Positions 24,897 to 35,835 of a stretch of 64,000 bases of DNA are shown in pieces; positions within the stretch are counted from its first letter, which is position 1; every line of letters begins with the position of its first letter. The notes beneath the pieces are model-generated. The model saw nothing but the letters and a program-made list of their open reading frames with translations. It searched no databases and was not told where the DNA came from. Both the position numbers and the translations under genes were made by a program. This DNA comes from Agromyces ramosus (GTDB lineage: Bacteria; Actinomycetota; Actinomycetes; Actinomycetales; Microbacteriaceae): positions 930,001 through 994,000 of the forward strand of contig NZ_JAUSYY010000001.1 in NCBI RefSeq assembly GCF_030817175.1, given 5' to 3'.

Positions 24897-27479
24897 TTAC
24901 GGCACGGGCACCTCTGCGCCCTCGGTGCCCGCCCAGAACAGGCCGCGCGCGACCTGGCTGAACGTGCCGACCGGGTGGGTGCGGAAGTTCACCGAGGTGC
25001 CGAACATGAGCACCCGGTTGCCCGCCGTGGTCTCGGCCGAGACGACCGAGGCCTTGCCCGCGGCATCCGCGATCGTGCGTCCGGCCTGCGTCGAGGCCCA
25101 GTGGCCCGAGATGAACGGATCCCCCGCGGCGTACTGCTGCTCGACGACCGCGTTCGCGCCGAGGCCGGTGTACCAGACCGCCGGGTAGACGAACGCCGTG
25201 TCCTGCGCGTAGGTCGAGAGCAGACCGCCGTCGGCGTCGGTCACCGACACGATGCCGTTCGACCCGCTCGTGCCCTGTGTCGCCGTCGAGGTGACGAGCC
25301 CGAACGCGTTCGCGAACGCCGCGATCGCGGTGCCCTTGCCCGCCACGCCCCTGCCGGCGGCGAGGTACGCGGCGACCGCATCGCGACCCGCGGCCTGTGC
25401 GGCGTTGAACGAGAGGTTCGCACCGACCCACAGCACGTCGACGTCGGCGAGGCTCACCGTGCCGCTCGTCAGGTTCGCGGACGTGACCTGCACGAGGTCG
25501 TCGAACCCGAGCTTGCCGAGCGTGACCCGCTCGTCCTGGCTGCCCGAGTAGGCGACGCGGAGCTCGTCGAGCCCCGTGCTCTCCTCAGCGGCGAGCCGCG
25601 ACCCGTCGGACGCCGTGAACGTCACGCCGAACTCCTCGGCTGCTGCCGCCGCCGCCGCGTAGCTCGCGGCATCCGGACCGAGGATGACCGAGCCGTCGTC
25701 GAACGCCGAGACGGCGACGCCCGCGTCGAGCAGGGCGTTCACCGCCTGGTACTCGGCCACGCCCGCCGTCGCGAGCTCGAGGTACGAGCCCTCGGCCGGC
25801 ACGCCGCCCGTGGGCAACGCCTCGTCGATCGGCTCGAGCTCCACGGCGAGCGCGGGGTCGGTGGTCGACCCGACCGCCTCGACGTCGGCACCCCAGAGGA
25901 GCGCGAGACTCCACGCCGAGATGTCGTACATGTCGGGCACCCGAGCGGAGATGTCCGAGCCGTCGGCGAGCAGCACGTTCGCCATGCCCCGGAGCGGCTG
26001 GTGCATGTCCACGACATACGACCCCTCGGCGTACTCGACGCCGTCAGCCGTGAACGGCGCTTCGGCCCGGTCGACCTCGACGCCGTTCGCGATGAGATGG
26101 TCGACGAGGGTCGCGGCATCCGTCACCGAACGCTGCGTCTCGTCGACCGGGATCACGTACGCACGCGGGAACTCGGCCGTGTAGATGTCGGTCTCGTCCC
26201 AGATCTCGGCCCACTCGTTCGGCTCCGGCACGCTCGCCGGGTCGACGTCGGCCGGAACGGTCACGAGCGGCTCGCCCGCCGTGCCGCGACGGAAGATCTC
26301 GATCTGGTTCTTCAGCAGCGCCTCGGCGTTGCCGGCCACGTACTCGACCGCGGTCTCGATCACGACGTCGGCGACCTCGATGTTGACCTTCGAGTTGGCC
26401 TGGTTCGTGGCGGGGTTGTTCGTGCGCCCCAGGGGCAGCTCGACCGTGTTGGTGATCGCACCCTGGTAGGCGACGTACTGCGGCGTGAAGATCGGGGGCC
26501 AGTCGTCCCAGCCGGAGCGGATGTCGCGGTACGGGATCTTGATGCTGCCGGTGTTCTCCAGCGTCGCACTGCCGTCAGGGGCCAGGTACGTGTTGCCGGG
26601 GATGTTCGCCTCGACGACGGCCTGCTCGATCTCGAGGGCGGCGGCGTAGGCGTGCGGGAGGAAGAGGTCGTACTCGTAGTTCTCGCCGTGGGGCGGACCG
26701 CACGGCTCGATCTGCAGCACGCTCGTGTAGCCGTGCAGGTCGATGAAGAACGTGGGCTGGATCACGCTCGAGAGATCGCGGATGATGCGCGACTCGGGCG
26801 TCGCGCCCGTGATCATGTCGCGGTTGATGTCGAAGCCGTCGGCGTTGGCGCGCTGTCCGAGCGCACGGCCATCGGGGTTGTTCGTCACCGTGAAGTAGAA
26901 GCGGTAGTCCTGCAGCAGGTCGCGCACCTCGGGCCACGGGGCGGTCGCGAGGTACTCGATGTAGTTGAGGATGCCGTCGGTCCCCTCCCACTCGTTGCCG
27001 TGGATGTTGCCGTTGAACCAGATCGGCACCTTGTACTGGTTCATGAGCGGCCGGTTCTCGGCCGCGGCATCCGGGTCGGCCTTGATCTGCTCGCGCCAGG
27101 CGGCCTGCTTCGCCGTCTGGCCGGGCGACTCCTTCGCCGTCAGCGTGACGAGGTGGATGTCACGGCCGAGCGTCGACTGCCCCACCACCTGGGCGGAGAT
27201 GCGGTCGCTCTGCGCCATCAGGCTGTTCAGGATCGGCGCGATCTCGTCGTACGGCGTGACGCCGCGGGCGATCGATGCGTCGGTGGGGTCATCGGGCACG
27301 GTCGGCAGCAGCGGCTGCGACGGGTAGCTCGTGGGCGGGTCGACGAGCGAGGTGATCGGCGCGGCGACCGGCGAGGCCCTGAGGCGTTCGACGGCGGTCG
27401 CGGGCGCCGCGCCGGCCACGAGGGTCGCGGCTGCGAGGGCCGTGATGCCCGCACCGGCGATGAGGCGATGGAACGACAT
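24897..27479 (-). CDS. Secreted M14-family zinc carboxypeptidase
   Basis: 860 residues from ATG 27479. A signal peptide (LIAGAGITALAAATLVAGAA, cleavage near ATA) leads to a peptidase M14 domain at about 75-420. Zinc ligands are H160 and E163 (NIHGNEWEG) and the His of FFIDLHGYTS; NNPDGR supplies the substrate Asn/Arg region, and the catalytic Glu lies in NTVELPLGR. The remaining ~430 residues look like one or two alpha/beta (glutamine-amidotransferase-like) extracellular domains (VLWVGANLSF, YLAAGRGVAGKG). It probably trims extracellular peptides for nutrition. Monocistronic; 321 bases lie upstream. Confidence 0.9.
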   Translation of the reverse strand: MSFHRLIAGAGITALAAATLVAGAAPATAVERLRASPVAAPITSLVDPPTSYPSQPLLPTVPDDPTDASIARGVTPYDEIAPILNSLMAQSDRISAQVVGQSTLGRDIHLVTLTAKESPGQTAKQAAWREQIKADPDAAAENRPLMNQYKVPIWFNGNIHGNEWEGTDGILNYIEYLATAPWPEVRDLLQDYRFYFTVTNNPDGRALGQRANADGFDINRDMITGATPESRIIRDLSSVIQPTFFIDLHGYTSVLQIEPCGPPHGENYEYDLFLPHAYAAALEIEQAVVEANIPGNTYLAPDGSATLENTGSIKIPYRDIRSGWDDWPPIFTPQYVAYQGAITNTVELPLGRTNNPATNQANSKVNIEVADVVIETAVEYVAGNAEALLKNQIEIFRRGTAGEPLVTVPADVDPASVPEPNEWAEIWDETDIYTAEFPRAYVIPVDETQRSVTDAATLVDHLIANGVEVDRAEAPFTADGVEYAEGSYVVDMHQPLRGMANVLLADGSDISARVPDMYDISAWSLALLWGADVEAVGSTTDPALAVELEPIDEALPTGGVPAEGSYLELATAGVAEYQAVNALLDAGVAVSAFDDGSVILGPDAASYAAAAAAAEEFGVTFTASDGSRLAAEESTGLDELRVAYSGSQDERVTLGKLGFDDLVQVTSANLTSGTVSLADVDVLWVGANLSFNAAQAAGRDAVAAYLAAGRGVAGKGTAIAAFANAFGLVTSTATQGTSGSNGIVSVTDADGGLLSTYAQDTAFVYPAVWYTGLGANAVVEQQYAAGDPFISGHWASTQAGRTIADAAGKASVVSAETTAGNRVLMFGTSVNFRTHPVGTFSQVARGLFWAGTEGAEVPVP

Positions 27480-27800
27480 GGTGCTCCGTTTCTGCGGTTT
27501 CGGATGGACGAACCGGTCGAGCGCACTCGCGGGTCTGCGCGGCGGACGAGGTCGGGTGGAGTGACGTTGGGGGAGTCCTGCGTCATGAGGCGGTACCGAC
27601 CACTCTGGCAGGCATGTAAAGCGCATTCCAGCGCGAATGATTGCGTCCGCATCAAGATTGTTGCGAGTTTCGTGCTCGGCCGGCGCGCGGCCGCAGCACG
27701 ACATGGCGCTCGAGGGGATCGGGTCCGCACCGTCGGCGCCGTTGCCAGCAGGGTACGCGTCGCGCGTTACGGCCGCATGTCGGCAGAACCGCCGACCGGG
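27480..27800. other. Intergenic region upstream of the M14 gene
   Basis: 321 bases without a gene. The middle (about 27600-27670) is unusually AT-rich for this genome and probably holds the M14 promoter, but no clean -10/-35 pair could be assigned. Confidence 0.4.
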
Positions 27801-29270
27801 CTACTGCAGCGCGGAGGTGAGCCGCGCGAGGTTGTCGAGCACCGTCGACCCGAGTGGCTGGCGCATCCACTCGTCGAGGGTCAGCTCGCGGCTGTCGCGG
27901 CGGTAGCCGGCTTCGACGGCGCGCATCTCGCGAACGAACGAGGCCCCGCGCACGAGGAGGGAGATCTCCATGTTCAGCTCGAACGAGCGGATGTCCATGT
28001 TGCTCGAGCCGATGACGGCGACGTCGTCGTCGATCGTGAAGTGCTTGGCGTGCAGGATGTACGGCGCCTTGTACATGTAGATCTTCACGCCGGCGCGGAG
28101 CAGCGCCTCGTAGTACGACCGCTGCGCGTGGTACACGAGCGCCTGGTCGCCGATCTCGGAGACGAAGAGCTCGACGTGGATGCCGCGCTGCGTTGCGCTG
28201 CTGATCGCGTAGAGCATCGCCTCGTCGGGCACGAAGTACGGGCTCGTGATGATGATCTGCTCCTGCGCCGCGTAGAGCAGCGCGAGGAAGAGCTTCAGGT
28301 TGTTCTCGTTGCGGTACCCGGGCCCGCTCGGCACGACCTGGCAGTCGAGGTCCTGTGCCTCACCCGGCTGGTCGAGCGCCTCGACGAGGTCTCGCCTCGG
28401 GGTCTCGCCGGTCTCGAGATACCAGTCGCTCGCGAAGATCGCGTCGAGACCCGTGACGATGGGCCCTTCGACGCGCGTCACGAGCTCCTTCCACTTCAAT
28501 CCGCGACGGATGTTGCTGCGCTTGTTGTAGCTGCGGTCGATGATGTTCTGGGAGCCCATGAACCCGACCTCGCCGTCGACGACGAGGAGCTTGCGGTGGT
28601 TGCGCAGGTCGGGGCGCTGGTACTTGCCCTTGAACGGCTGCACGGGCAGCATCAGCTGCCACTCGGCGCCCATCGTCCTCAGCTGCTTGAGCGTCGCACG
28701 GTACCCCTTCACCCGGTACGACGCGACGTGGTCGAGGAGCACCCGCACCTCGATGCCCCGTGCCACCGCGTCGGCGAGCGCATCGAAGAACGGGGCGGTG
28801 GTGCGGTCGTACGCGAAGATGTAGAACTCGACGTGGACGTGGCGCTTCGCATCGCGGATCGCGGCGGTCATCGCATCGAGCGAGCCCTGGTAATCGCCGA
28901 TGAGGCTCGCACTGTTCGAGCCGATCAGCGGCATCGACCCCAGGTTGCGGTTCAGCCGCACGATGCCCTCGAACCACGCGGGCCACTGCGTGCTGTCGCT
29001 CACGCGCTCGACACCGTGGGTCGACTCCCGGATGTAGCGATCGACCTCGGCCTGCTTCTCGCGACGGTGCTTGGGCAGCTTCGGATTGCCGATGAGGAGG
29101 AAGAAGAACACGCCGAGGAAGGGCAGGAAGAAGATCGCGAGGAGCCACGCCATGCCTGCGGTGGGCCGACGGTTGCGCGGCACGACGATGACCGCGACGA
29201 TGCGCACGACGAGATCGATGGCGAGCGCGACCCCCGCGACGATCAGCGCCGTGCGTTCCGCGTCGCTCAT
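27801..29270 (-). CDS. cls: Cardiolipin synthase (phospholipase D type)
   Basis: 489 residues. Two N-terminal membrane helices (ALIVAGVALAIDLVVRIVAV; MAWLLAIFFLPFLGVFFFLL) form a PLDc_N region. Two phospholipase D domains follow with HKD motifs NHRKLLVVDGEVGFMGSQN and HAKHFTIDDDVAVIGSSNMD. The order and length match bacterial ClsA-type enzymes, which join two phosphatidylglycerols (or a CDP-diacylglycerol) into cardiolipin at the membrane. It is transcribed directly after a 58-residue membrane protein whose stop lies six bases before this ATG. Confidence 0.92.
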   Translation of the reverse strand: MSDAERTALIVAGVALAIDLVVRIVAVIVVPRNRRPTAGMAWLLAIFFLPFLGVFFFLLIGNPKLPKHRREKQAEVDRYIRESTHGVERVSDSTQWPAWFEGIVRLNRNLGSMPLIGSNSASLIGDYQGSLDAMTAAIRDAKRHVHVEFYIFAYDRTTAPFFDALADAVARGIEVRVLLDHVASYRVKGYRATLKQLRTMGAEWQLMLPVQPFKGKYQRPDLRNHRKLLVVDGEVGFMGSQNIIDRSYNKRSNIRRGLKWKELVTRVEGPIVTGLDAIFASDWYLETGETPRRDLVEALDQPGEAQDLDCQVVPSGPGYRNENNLKLFLALLYAAQEQIIITSPYFVPDEAMLYAISSATQRGIHVELFVSEIGDQALVYHAQRSYYEALLRAGVKIYMYKAPYILHAKHFTIDDDVAVIGSSNMDIRSFELNMEISLLVRGASFVREMRAVEAGYRRDSRELTLDEWMRQPLGSTVLDNLARLTSALQ

Positions 29271-29275
29271 GCCGG

Positions 29276-29452
29276 CTAGTTCGCCGGTCGTTCGCGTCCG
29301 AGTTTCGCGCGCTCCTCGGCCTCGATGCGGGCGTAGGCCTTCCGCTCATTGCGGTCGGCGCGGATGATCGCGCGCATCACGAACCAGAAGATGAGGCCGA
29401 TGAGCACCGTCGGTGCCAGCGACCAGATCGCGTTCGCCCAGAAGTCGTCCAT
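29276..29452 (-). CDS. Small single-helix membrane protein upstream of cls
   Basis: 58 residues: MDDFWANAIWSL, one membrane helix (APTVLIGLIFWFVMRAII), then a charged helical tail (RADRNERKAYARIEAEERAK). The gene ends at TAG 29276-29278, six bases before the cls ATG, so the two are one operon. Proteins of this size and shape are common before lipid-enzyme genes in this group; the role is unknown. Confidence 0.7.
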   Translation of the reverse strand: MDDFWANAIWSLAPTVLIGLIFWFVMRAIIRADRNERKAYARIEAEERAKLGRERPAN

Positions 29453-29505
29453 AGGCCTTCCAGAATACGGGGGTTTCCTCGGATCCCCTCATCGTGCGGT
29501 CTCGC

Positions 29506-29578
29506 GAACAGGCCGATCTTGGCGCAGCATGCGCCAGACAGGCCTATTCGCTGGCCGGAGCGCGCGATCGGCCTGTTC
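29506..29578. repeat. Left copy of the ACAGGCCGATC repeat array
   Basis: Three boxes spaced 28-30 bases: ACAGGCCGATC (29508), ACAGGCCTATT (29538) and the inverted GATCGGCCTGT (29566-29576). Between the first two lies a palindrome GGCGCAGCATGCGCC (29521-29535). The third box abuts the stop codon of the DUF559 gene. Confidence 0.7.
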
Positions 29579-30434
29579 AGGCAAAGCGCGCGCGGGGCGG
29601 CCCCCCGTCGATCAGGGCGCGGATGACCTCGACGCATCCGGCGAGGTCGTACATGACCTGCTCGTAGCCGAAGCGGTGCCACCGGTACCCGCGCAGGACC
29701 AGCGCGCCATTCCGCGCTCGATCCCGCCGGGTCGCCTCACCGCTGTCGTGCCAACGCGATCCGTCGGCCTCGATGACGAGCCATCCGTCGATGAGGAGGT
29801 CGACCCGCCCGACTCCATCGACCGCGACCTGGATCTCGACGTGCCAGCCTTCGCGTTCGCAGGCGAGGCGAAGCAGCGACTCCAGCCCGGACTCCGCACG
29901 TCCGTCGATGGCACGGCGGAGCCGGCGACAGCGCCGGGGCAACCGCGCGAACAGCCGGTCGAGATCGCTTCGTGCGAGTAACCGTCGATTGAATGCGCTG
30001 TCGATCGTCGCGACGACGTGATCGGGATCGACGAGCGTGGGGATGTATTGCGCAAGCGCGTCCTCGACGGTGGCGCGCCACGCGATGGCGCCACGCGGCG
30101 AGAGGGTTCTGCACCACACTCGATGCTCGCCCGGCCCGAGCGCAGGCAGCCGGCTCGCGGAATGCGGCGTCGCGATGCACAGACCGGTCGACCTCGTCAC
30201 CCATACGCCAGAGGTCTCGAGGGCGCTCGCGCCACCCAGCACACCTCGGCGGGACACTGCGCGCACCGCGGCCGGAGGCGCATCGTCGACGGCGATCCAG
30301 TCGCGGCCGACCGCGGCGACATGACCGCCCGCGATCGCCGCACGGATCGAGTACGACGTGTGGCCCAGGCCACGGACTTGGGCCCGGGTCGCGAGACCGC
30401 CGAAACGCCCGAGATCGGAAGGGAGATCACGCAT
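29577..30434 (-). CDS. DUF559 / AbiEi-like endonuclease-domain protein
   Basis: 285 residues from ATG 30434; an earlier in-frame ATG at 30497 lies toward the repeat array and is less likely. The N-terminal ~65 residues resemble the winged-helix domain of AbiEi-type antitoxins (LATRAQVRGLGHTSYSIRAA). The C-terminal ~110 residues form a Vsr-like PD-(D/E)xK domain (DUF559): ESGLESLLRL, VDLLIDGWLVIEADGSRWH, DRARNGALVLRGYRWHRF, with probable metal ligands E185, D212 and E222. Such proteins are scattered in multiple copies in actinobacterial genomes; function unproven. It is bracketed by related repeat arrays. Confidence 0.8.
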   Translation of the reverse strand: MRDLPSDLGRFGGLATRAQVRGLGHTSYSIRAAIAGGHVAAVGRDWIAVDDAPPAAVRAVSRRGVLGGASALETSGVWVTRSTGLCIATPHSASRLPALGPGEHRVWCRTLSPRGAIAWRATVEDALAQYIPTLVDPDHVVATIDSAFNRRLLARSDLDRLFARLPRRCRRLRRAIDGRAESGLESLLRLACEREGWHVEIQVAVDGVGRVDLLIDGWLVIEADGSRWHDSGEATRRDRARNGALVLRGYRWHRFGYEQVMYDLAGCVEVIRALIDGGPPRARFA

Positions 30435-30499
30435 CGCTCGAGTGTGCCGTCGTTCGAGGTCGAGTGGCCGCCCGCTCCGGCGACTGTGGATGGTCACGG

Positions 30500-30600
30500 G
30501 AACGGCCGATCTGGGGAGGACCGCGCCGACGACAGGCCGATGCGCAGCGCCGGCCGACAGATCGGCCTGTCTGGACGCAGATGCATACCGATCGCCCTGC
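30500..30600. repeat. Right copy of the ACAGGCCGATC repeat array
   Basis: Boxes: AACGGCCGATC (30501), ACAGGCCGATG (30532), inverted GATCGGCCTGT (30560-30570) and a degenerate inverted GATCGCCCTGC (30589-30599), again about 28-31 bases apart. Positions 30500-30573 align end to end with the left copy in the same orientation. Confidence 0.65.
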
Positions 30601-30686
30601 CTCGCCTCGCGCCGCAGGCGGGCGGTGCAGCGAGACGGTCAGTTGCGCGGGACGGATGTCGCGGCATCCGCTGCGGCGAGGTCGGC

Positions 30687-30836
30687 TCAGCCGGCGGTGA
30701 CGATGCCCCAGATGCCCGAGCCGAGCAGGTAGAGGCCGATCGCGCCCACGATGATCCAGATCGCGAGGCGCGCGTTCGACGGACGCTTCGGGTCGCGGTC
30801 GGGCTCGAGCTCGTTCTTGGGAAGGTAGTCGTTCAT
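30687..30836 (-). CDS. Small single-helix membrane protein after lysS
   Basis: 49 residues: a charged N-terminus (MNDYLPKNELEPDRDPKRPS), then one membrane helix (LAIWIIVGAIGLYLLGSGI) and a short tail. It lies 30 bases downstream of the true lysS end on the same strand and is probably co-transcribed with it. Function unknown. Confidence 0.65.
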   Translation of the reverse strand: MNDYLPKNELEPDRDPKRPSNARLAIWIIVGAIGLYLLGSGIWGIVTAG

Positions 30837-30866
30837 CGGGGGGCTCGATTCATCAGGGAGATCCGC

Positions 30867-32394
<1,528 letters not shown>

Positions 32395-32432
32395 CGTTCT
32401 CTCTCGTCACGCGAAAAGGTGCGGGCAACAGC

Positions 32433-33335
32433 CTACTTGGGCTGGCCTCTGCGACCGGTGGGGCCGGTGGGGCCGAGCGTGATGGTGGCGTTGTCGATGA
32501 GGCGCGTGGCGCCGACCCGCGCGGCGACGAGTACGACGGCGTCGCCGCGGGCGTCGTCGTTCACCGGGAGGAACGTGCGCGGGTCGACCACGACGAGGTA
32601 GTCGAGGGTGACGTCATCGTGGTCGCCGAACGCGGCGGCCCCCTCGGCGAGTACCTCTGCGAGACCGTCGGATGCCGCGGCATCCGCTGCCCGCAGCGAC
32701 TCGGAGAGCGTGAGCGCGGCCGCCCGCTCGGCGTCGTGGAGGTATCGGTTGCGGCTCGAGAGGGCGAGGCCGTCGGCTTCGCGCACCGTGGGCACGACCT
32801 CGATGGCGGCGGGCACATCGAGCTCGCGCACCATGCGGCGCACGAGGAAGACCTGCTGCGCGTCCTTCTGGCCGAAGAGGGCGACATCAGGCGTCGCGAT
32901 GTTCAGCAGCTTGCTGACGACGGTGAGCATGCCGTCGAAGTGGCCGGGCCGCGAGGCGCCCTCATAGAGCGACCCGACGTGGCCGGCGGTCACCCGGGTG
33001 CCGGTCTCGCCGTCGGGGTACATCTCGGCGACCGTCGGCGCGAAGACCACCTCGACCCCGAGTCCCGACAACGACGCGACATCGGCGTCGAGCGTGCGGG
33101 GGTAGCGGTCGAGGTCTTCGCCCGGCCCGAACTGCAGCGGGTTCACGAAGATCGACACCACGACGACATCGGCGAGTTCGCGCGCACGGCGCACGAGCGC
33201 GAGATGACCGTCGTGCAGGGCTCCCATCGTGGGCACGAGGGCGACGGATGCCCCGGCACGACGCCGCTCGGCGAGCAGCTCACGCAACCCGGCGATGGTC
33301 GTGACCGTGCGGGCGCGCACTTCGGCCTGCGTCAC
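32433..33335 (-). CDS. panC: Pantothenate synthetase (pantoate--beta-alanine ligase)
   Basis: 300 residues. ATP-binding motif VPTMGALHDGHLALV near residue 35, then VSIFVNPLQFGPGEDLDRYP, FGQKDAQQVFLVRRMV and LALSSRNRYL, the standard PanC blocks. It condenses pantoate with beta-alanine to give pantothenate, the precursor of coenzyme A. Its ATG overlaps the stop of the DUF2520 gene by four bases (translational coupling). panB and panD are not in the window. Confidence 0.97.
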   Translation of the reverse strand: MTQAEVRARTVTTIAGLRELLAERRRAGASVALVPTMGALHDGHLALVRRARELADVVVVSIFVNPLQFGPGEDLDRYPRTLDADVASLSGLGVEVVFAPTVAEMYPDGETGTRVTAGHVGSLYEGASRPGHFDGMLTVVSKLLNIATPDVALFGQKDAQQVFLVRRMVRELDVPAAIEVVPTVREADGLALSSRNRYLHDAERAAALTLSESLRAADAAASDGLAEVLAEGAAAFGDHDDVTLDYLVVVDPRTFLPVNDDARGDAVVLVAARVGATRLIDNATITLGPTGPTGRRGQPK

Positions 33336-34090
33336 TCGGAACCTCCTGGCGGCCCCTCGAAACCGGCCTCGTCGATCGTACCGGCACCCTCGGGGAACGG
33401 GCCGCTGTCGTGGCGCGAGAGCGCGTTCTCGACGGCGCTGCGCACGAGCGGGGCGAGCACCGCGCCGGGCCTCGCGATGCCGATGCCGTCGAGCAGCCCG
33501 CTCGCCTGGTCGACGATCGCGCTCGAGAAGGAGACGGCGGTGTCGATCGCCTCGCCGTAGGCCGCACGGTCGCGCTCGGCGACGACGAACGGCTCGCCGC
33601 CCATCTCGACCACGAGCGCCTGCCCGATGGGCAGCACCGGGGCGGGCGCGGTCACCGCGAACCAGGTGCCGGGGAGCCGCGCGAGGTCGATGCTCGTGCC
33701 GGTGAAGGTCATCGCCGGATGCACCGCGAGCGGGATGGCTCCCGCACGGCGCGCCGGCTCGAGCACCTCGGTGCCGAACCGCGCCGCCGTGTGCAGGACG
33801 AGCTGGCCGGGTTGCCAGACGCCCGCATCGGCGAGGCCTGCGACGAGCGAGCCCAGCTCGTCGGCGGGCACGGCGAGCAGCACGAGCTCGCTGCGCTCGA
33901 TGATCTCGGGGATCGCCAGCACCGGCACCGCGGGCAGCATCGCCGCGGCACGTTCACGGCTCGACGCCGAGACCGCCGCGATGCCGGTCAGCGCGTGTCC
34001 TGCGCCGGCAAGTGCCGAGGCGAGCACGGCGCCGACCCGACCGGCCCCGATGGTGCCGACGCCGAGCCGGCCGGCGCGTTCAGCGGGCAT
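33332..34090 (-). CDS. Rossmann-fold DUF2520 protein
   Basis: 252 residues. NAD(P)-binding N-terminus VGTIGAGRVGAVLASALAGA, then SELVLLAVPADELGSLVAGL. The C-terminal helical DUF2520 domain includes AVHPAMTFTGTS and AYGEAIDTAVSFSSAIVDQA. The family resembles ketopantoate- and pyrroline-carboxylate-reductase-type oxidoreductases and sits next to panC in many actinobacteria, which suggests a dehydrogenase role in or near pantothenate synthesis; unproven. It overlaps both neighbours. Confidence 0.85.
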   Translation of the reverse strand: MPAERAGRLGVGTIGAGRVGAVLASALAGAGHALTGIAAVSASSRERAAAMLPAVPVLAIPEIIERSELVLLAVPADELGSLVAGLADAGVWQPGQLVLHTAARFGTEVLEPARRAGAIPLAVHPAMTFTGTSIDLARLPGTWFAVTAPAPVLPIGQALVVEMGGEPFVVAERDRAAYGEAIDTAVSFSSAIVDQASGLLDGIGIARPGAVLAPLVRSAVENALSRHDSGPFPEGAGTIDEAGFEGPPGGSE

Positions 34091-35835
34091 CGCCGGGCTC
34101 CGTCGTCGATGCGGGGTCCGCGGATGCCCCGGATGCCCCGCGTGCGTCGACCGCCGCGGGCACCGCACCCCAGTGGTGCGAGGTGTCGGCGGTAGCGCGC
34201 TCGACGGCATCGTGGGCGATTCGCTCGAACAGCGCCTCGGCCTCGGCCTGTTCGATGATCGGCAACCCCGCACTCACCGGTCCGGTGACCGTGTGGATGC
34301 GCACGGACGCGAGGCGGAGCATCCGCTCGATCGGTCCGACCGTGCGAGCCACCGACTGCATGCGGGCGAGCGGCACGAGCGTGAGGCTGCGAACGACGGC
34401 GCCCCGGCGGAGCAGGGCCACGCCGTCGGCGCTCGCCCAGCCGATGCGGCGCCACGAGAACGGCCTGAGCCACGCGCCGCGCTTCGGGGCGCGCGAGAAG
34501 CCGCCCGCCCCGTTGCGGCCGGTGAGACCGGCGTCGATCACGGGCTCGAGGGCGGATGCGGAGTCGGGCAGGAGCAGGGCGATGACCCGGTGGACATCGG
34601 CAACCGTGCCGACCGGCAGCACGATCGTGCGTGCCGTCGCCTCGTTCGACGCGGAGACCGACTGCCCGGCGACGTTGATGCGGATCGACCACCAGCCGAA
34701 CGGCCGCCAGAACACCCACTGCGTCGCCTCGACGGCGTGGACGCGACCGGGCGGGATGGTCTGGTTGCCGGTCGAGAGCAGGCCGTGGCCGATGCGCACG
34801 CCGTCGGGGGTGCCGGCGATCGAGTAGCGGAGCGACCTCGTGATGCGCGACCACACGTAGCTGACGAGACCGATCGCCGCCGGCACGAAGGTGAAGAACA
34901 CCCACGGCTGGCCCGTCGTGATGCCCACGACGACGACCGCGACGAGGATGATCATCCAGACCGTCGATCCGCCGAGGAGCGTCGAGCCGATGACCGCGGC
35001 CGAGCGGGAGGTGCACGACCGATTCGGGCGGCGCGAGCGACGGGTCGAGCTCGGGGGCGAGGAACTCCTCGACGCGCTGCCCGACGATCGCGCCGGCTCG
35101 GCCGCGGCGTCCCGCAGCGGATGCCGCGGCGGCGCTTGGCGTCACCGAGACGTCGGACCGGCCGCCGGCGACGGCGCCCGCCTCGCCCGCCTCGCCCGCG
35201 TCGATGGGCGCTGCGCCCGTCGCGGTGCGCGCCCGCTCGGCGCGGGCGCCTGATGCGAGACGGAGGATGTCGGCGCGCAGCGCGTCGGCGAGCGCCGAGC
35301 CGAGGTAGGAGAGCTGCACGTTCGCCGACTGGCCGGCCACCGAGACCTCGAGCTTGGCGGTGCCGAAGAGGCGGGCGAACAGCGGACGGTTCACGTTGAT
35401 GCCCTGCACCCGGTCGAGCCTGGCACTGCGGTGGGAGCGGAACACGATGCCGCTGCGCACCTCGACCGCCTCGTCGGTGACCCGGAAGGTGTGCATGCGC
35501 CACGACAGCCAGAAGCCGGCGATGACGAGCAGGATGACGACCACGACGCCCACGAGCGCCCAGCCGACGAGGCCGCGCGAGACGATGCCGCCGATCGGGT
35601 CGTTCGCCCACTCGCCCTGCCACTGGCCGTACTCGGCGTCGAGGCCCTCGCCGACGTCGGGCGCGAAGATCGAGAGGAAGATCTCGACAACGCGCTCGCG
35701 GAGGTTCGCGATGATGAACCCGAGCACCGCGAGGAACACCAGGCCGCCGCGCAGGAGGGGGCTCGCGGGGTGCAGCCGATGCCACTCGCCGTCGGCGAGA
35801 TGCGTGACGGGCTGCGAGGCGACCGGAGCGGTCAC
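34080..35835 (-). CDS. PH-domain membrane protein, YdbT-like (frameshifted)
   Basis: GTG start at 35835 overlaps the stop of the preceding PH gene (GTGACC). N-terminal membrane helices (LVFLAVLGFIIANL; WALVGVVVVILLVIAGFWL) precede a bacterial PH domain (DUF304): FRVTDEAVEVRSGIVF, HRSARLDRVQGINVNRPLFA. After ESVVHLPLGR the frame breaks. Removing one C of CC at about 34994-34995 leads into VIGSTLLGGSTVW, two more membrane helices and a second and third PH-like domain (GRVHAVEATQWVFWRPFGWW; LARMQSVARTVGPIERMLRL). Restored length is about 584 residues. It probably acts with the smaller PH protein as in the YdbS/YdbT pairs; function unknown. Confidence 0.8.

Noticed and set aside
24975..29279. A 1434-residue plus-strand frame over the M14 peptidase and cls
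   Set aside because: Antisense to two well-defined genes; composition typical of a GC-bias shadow.
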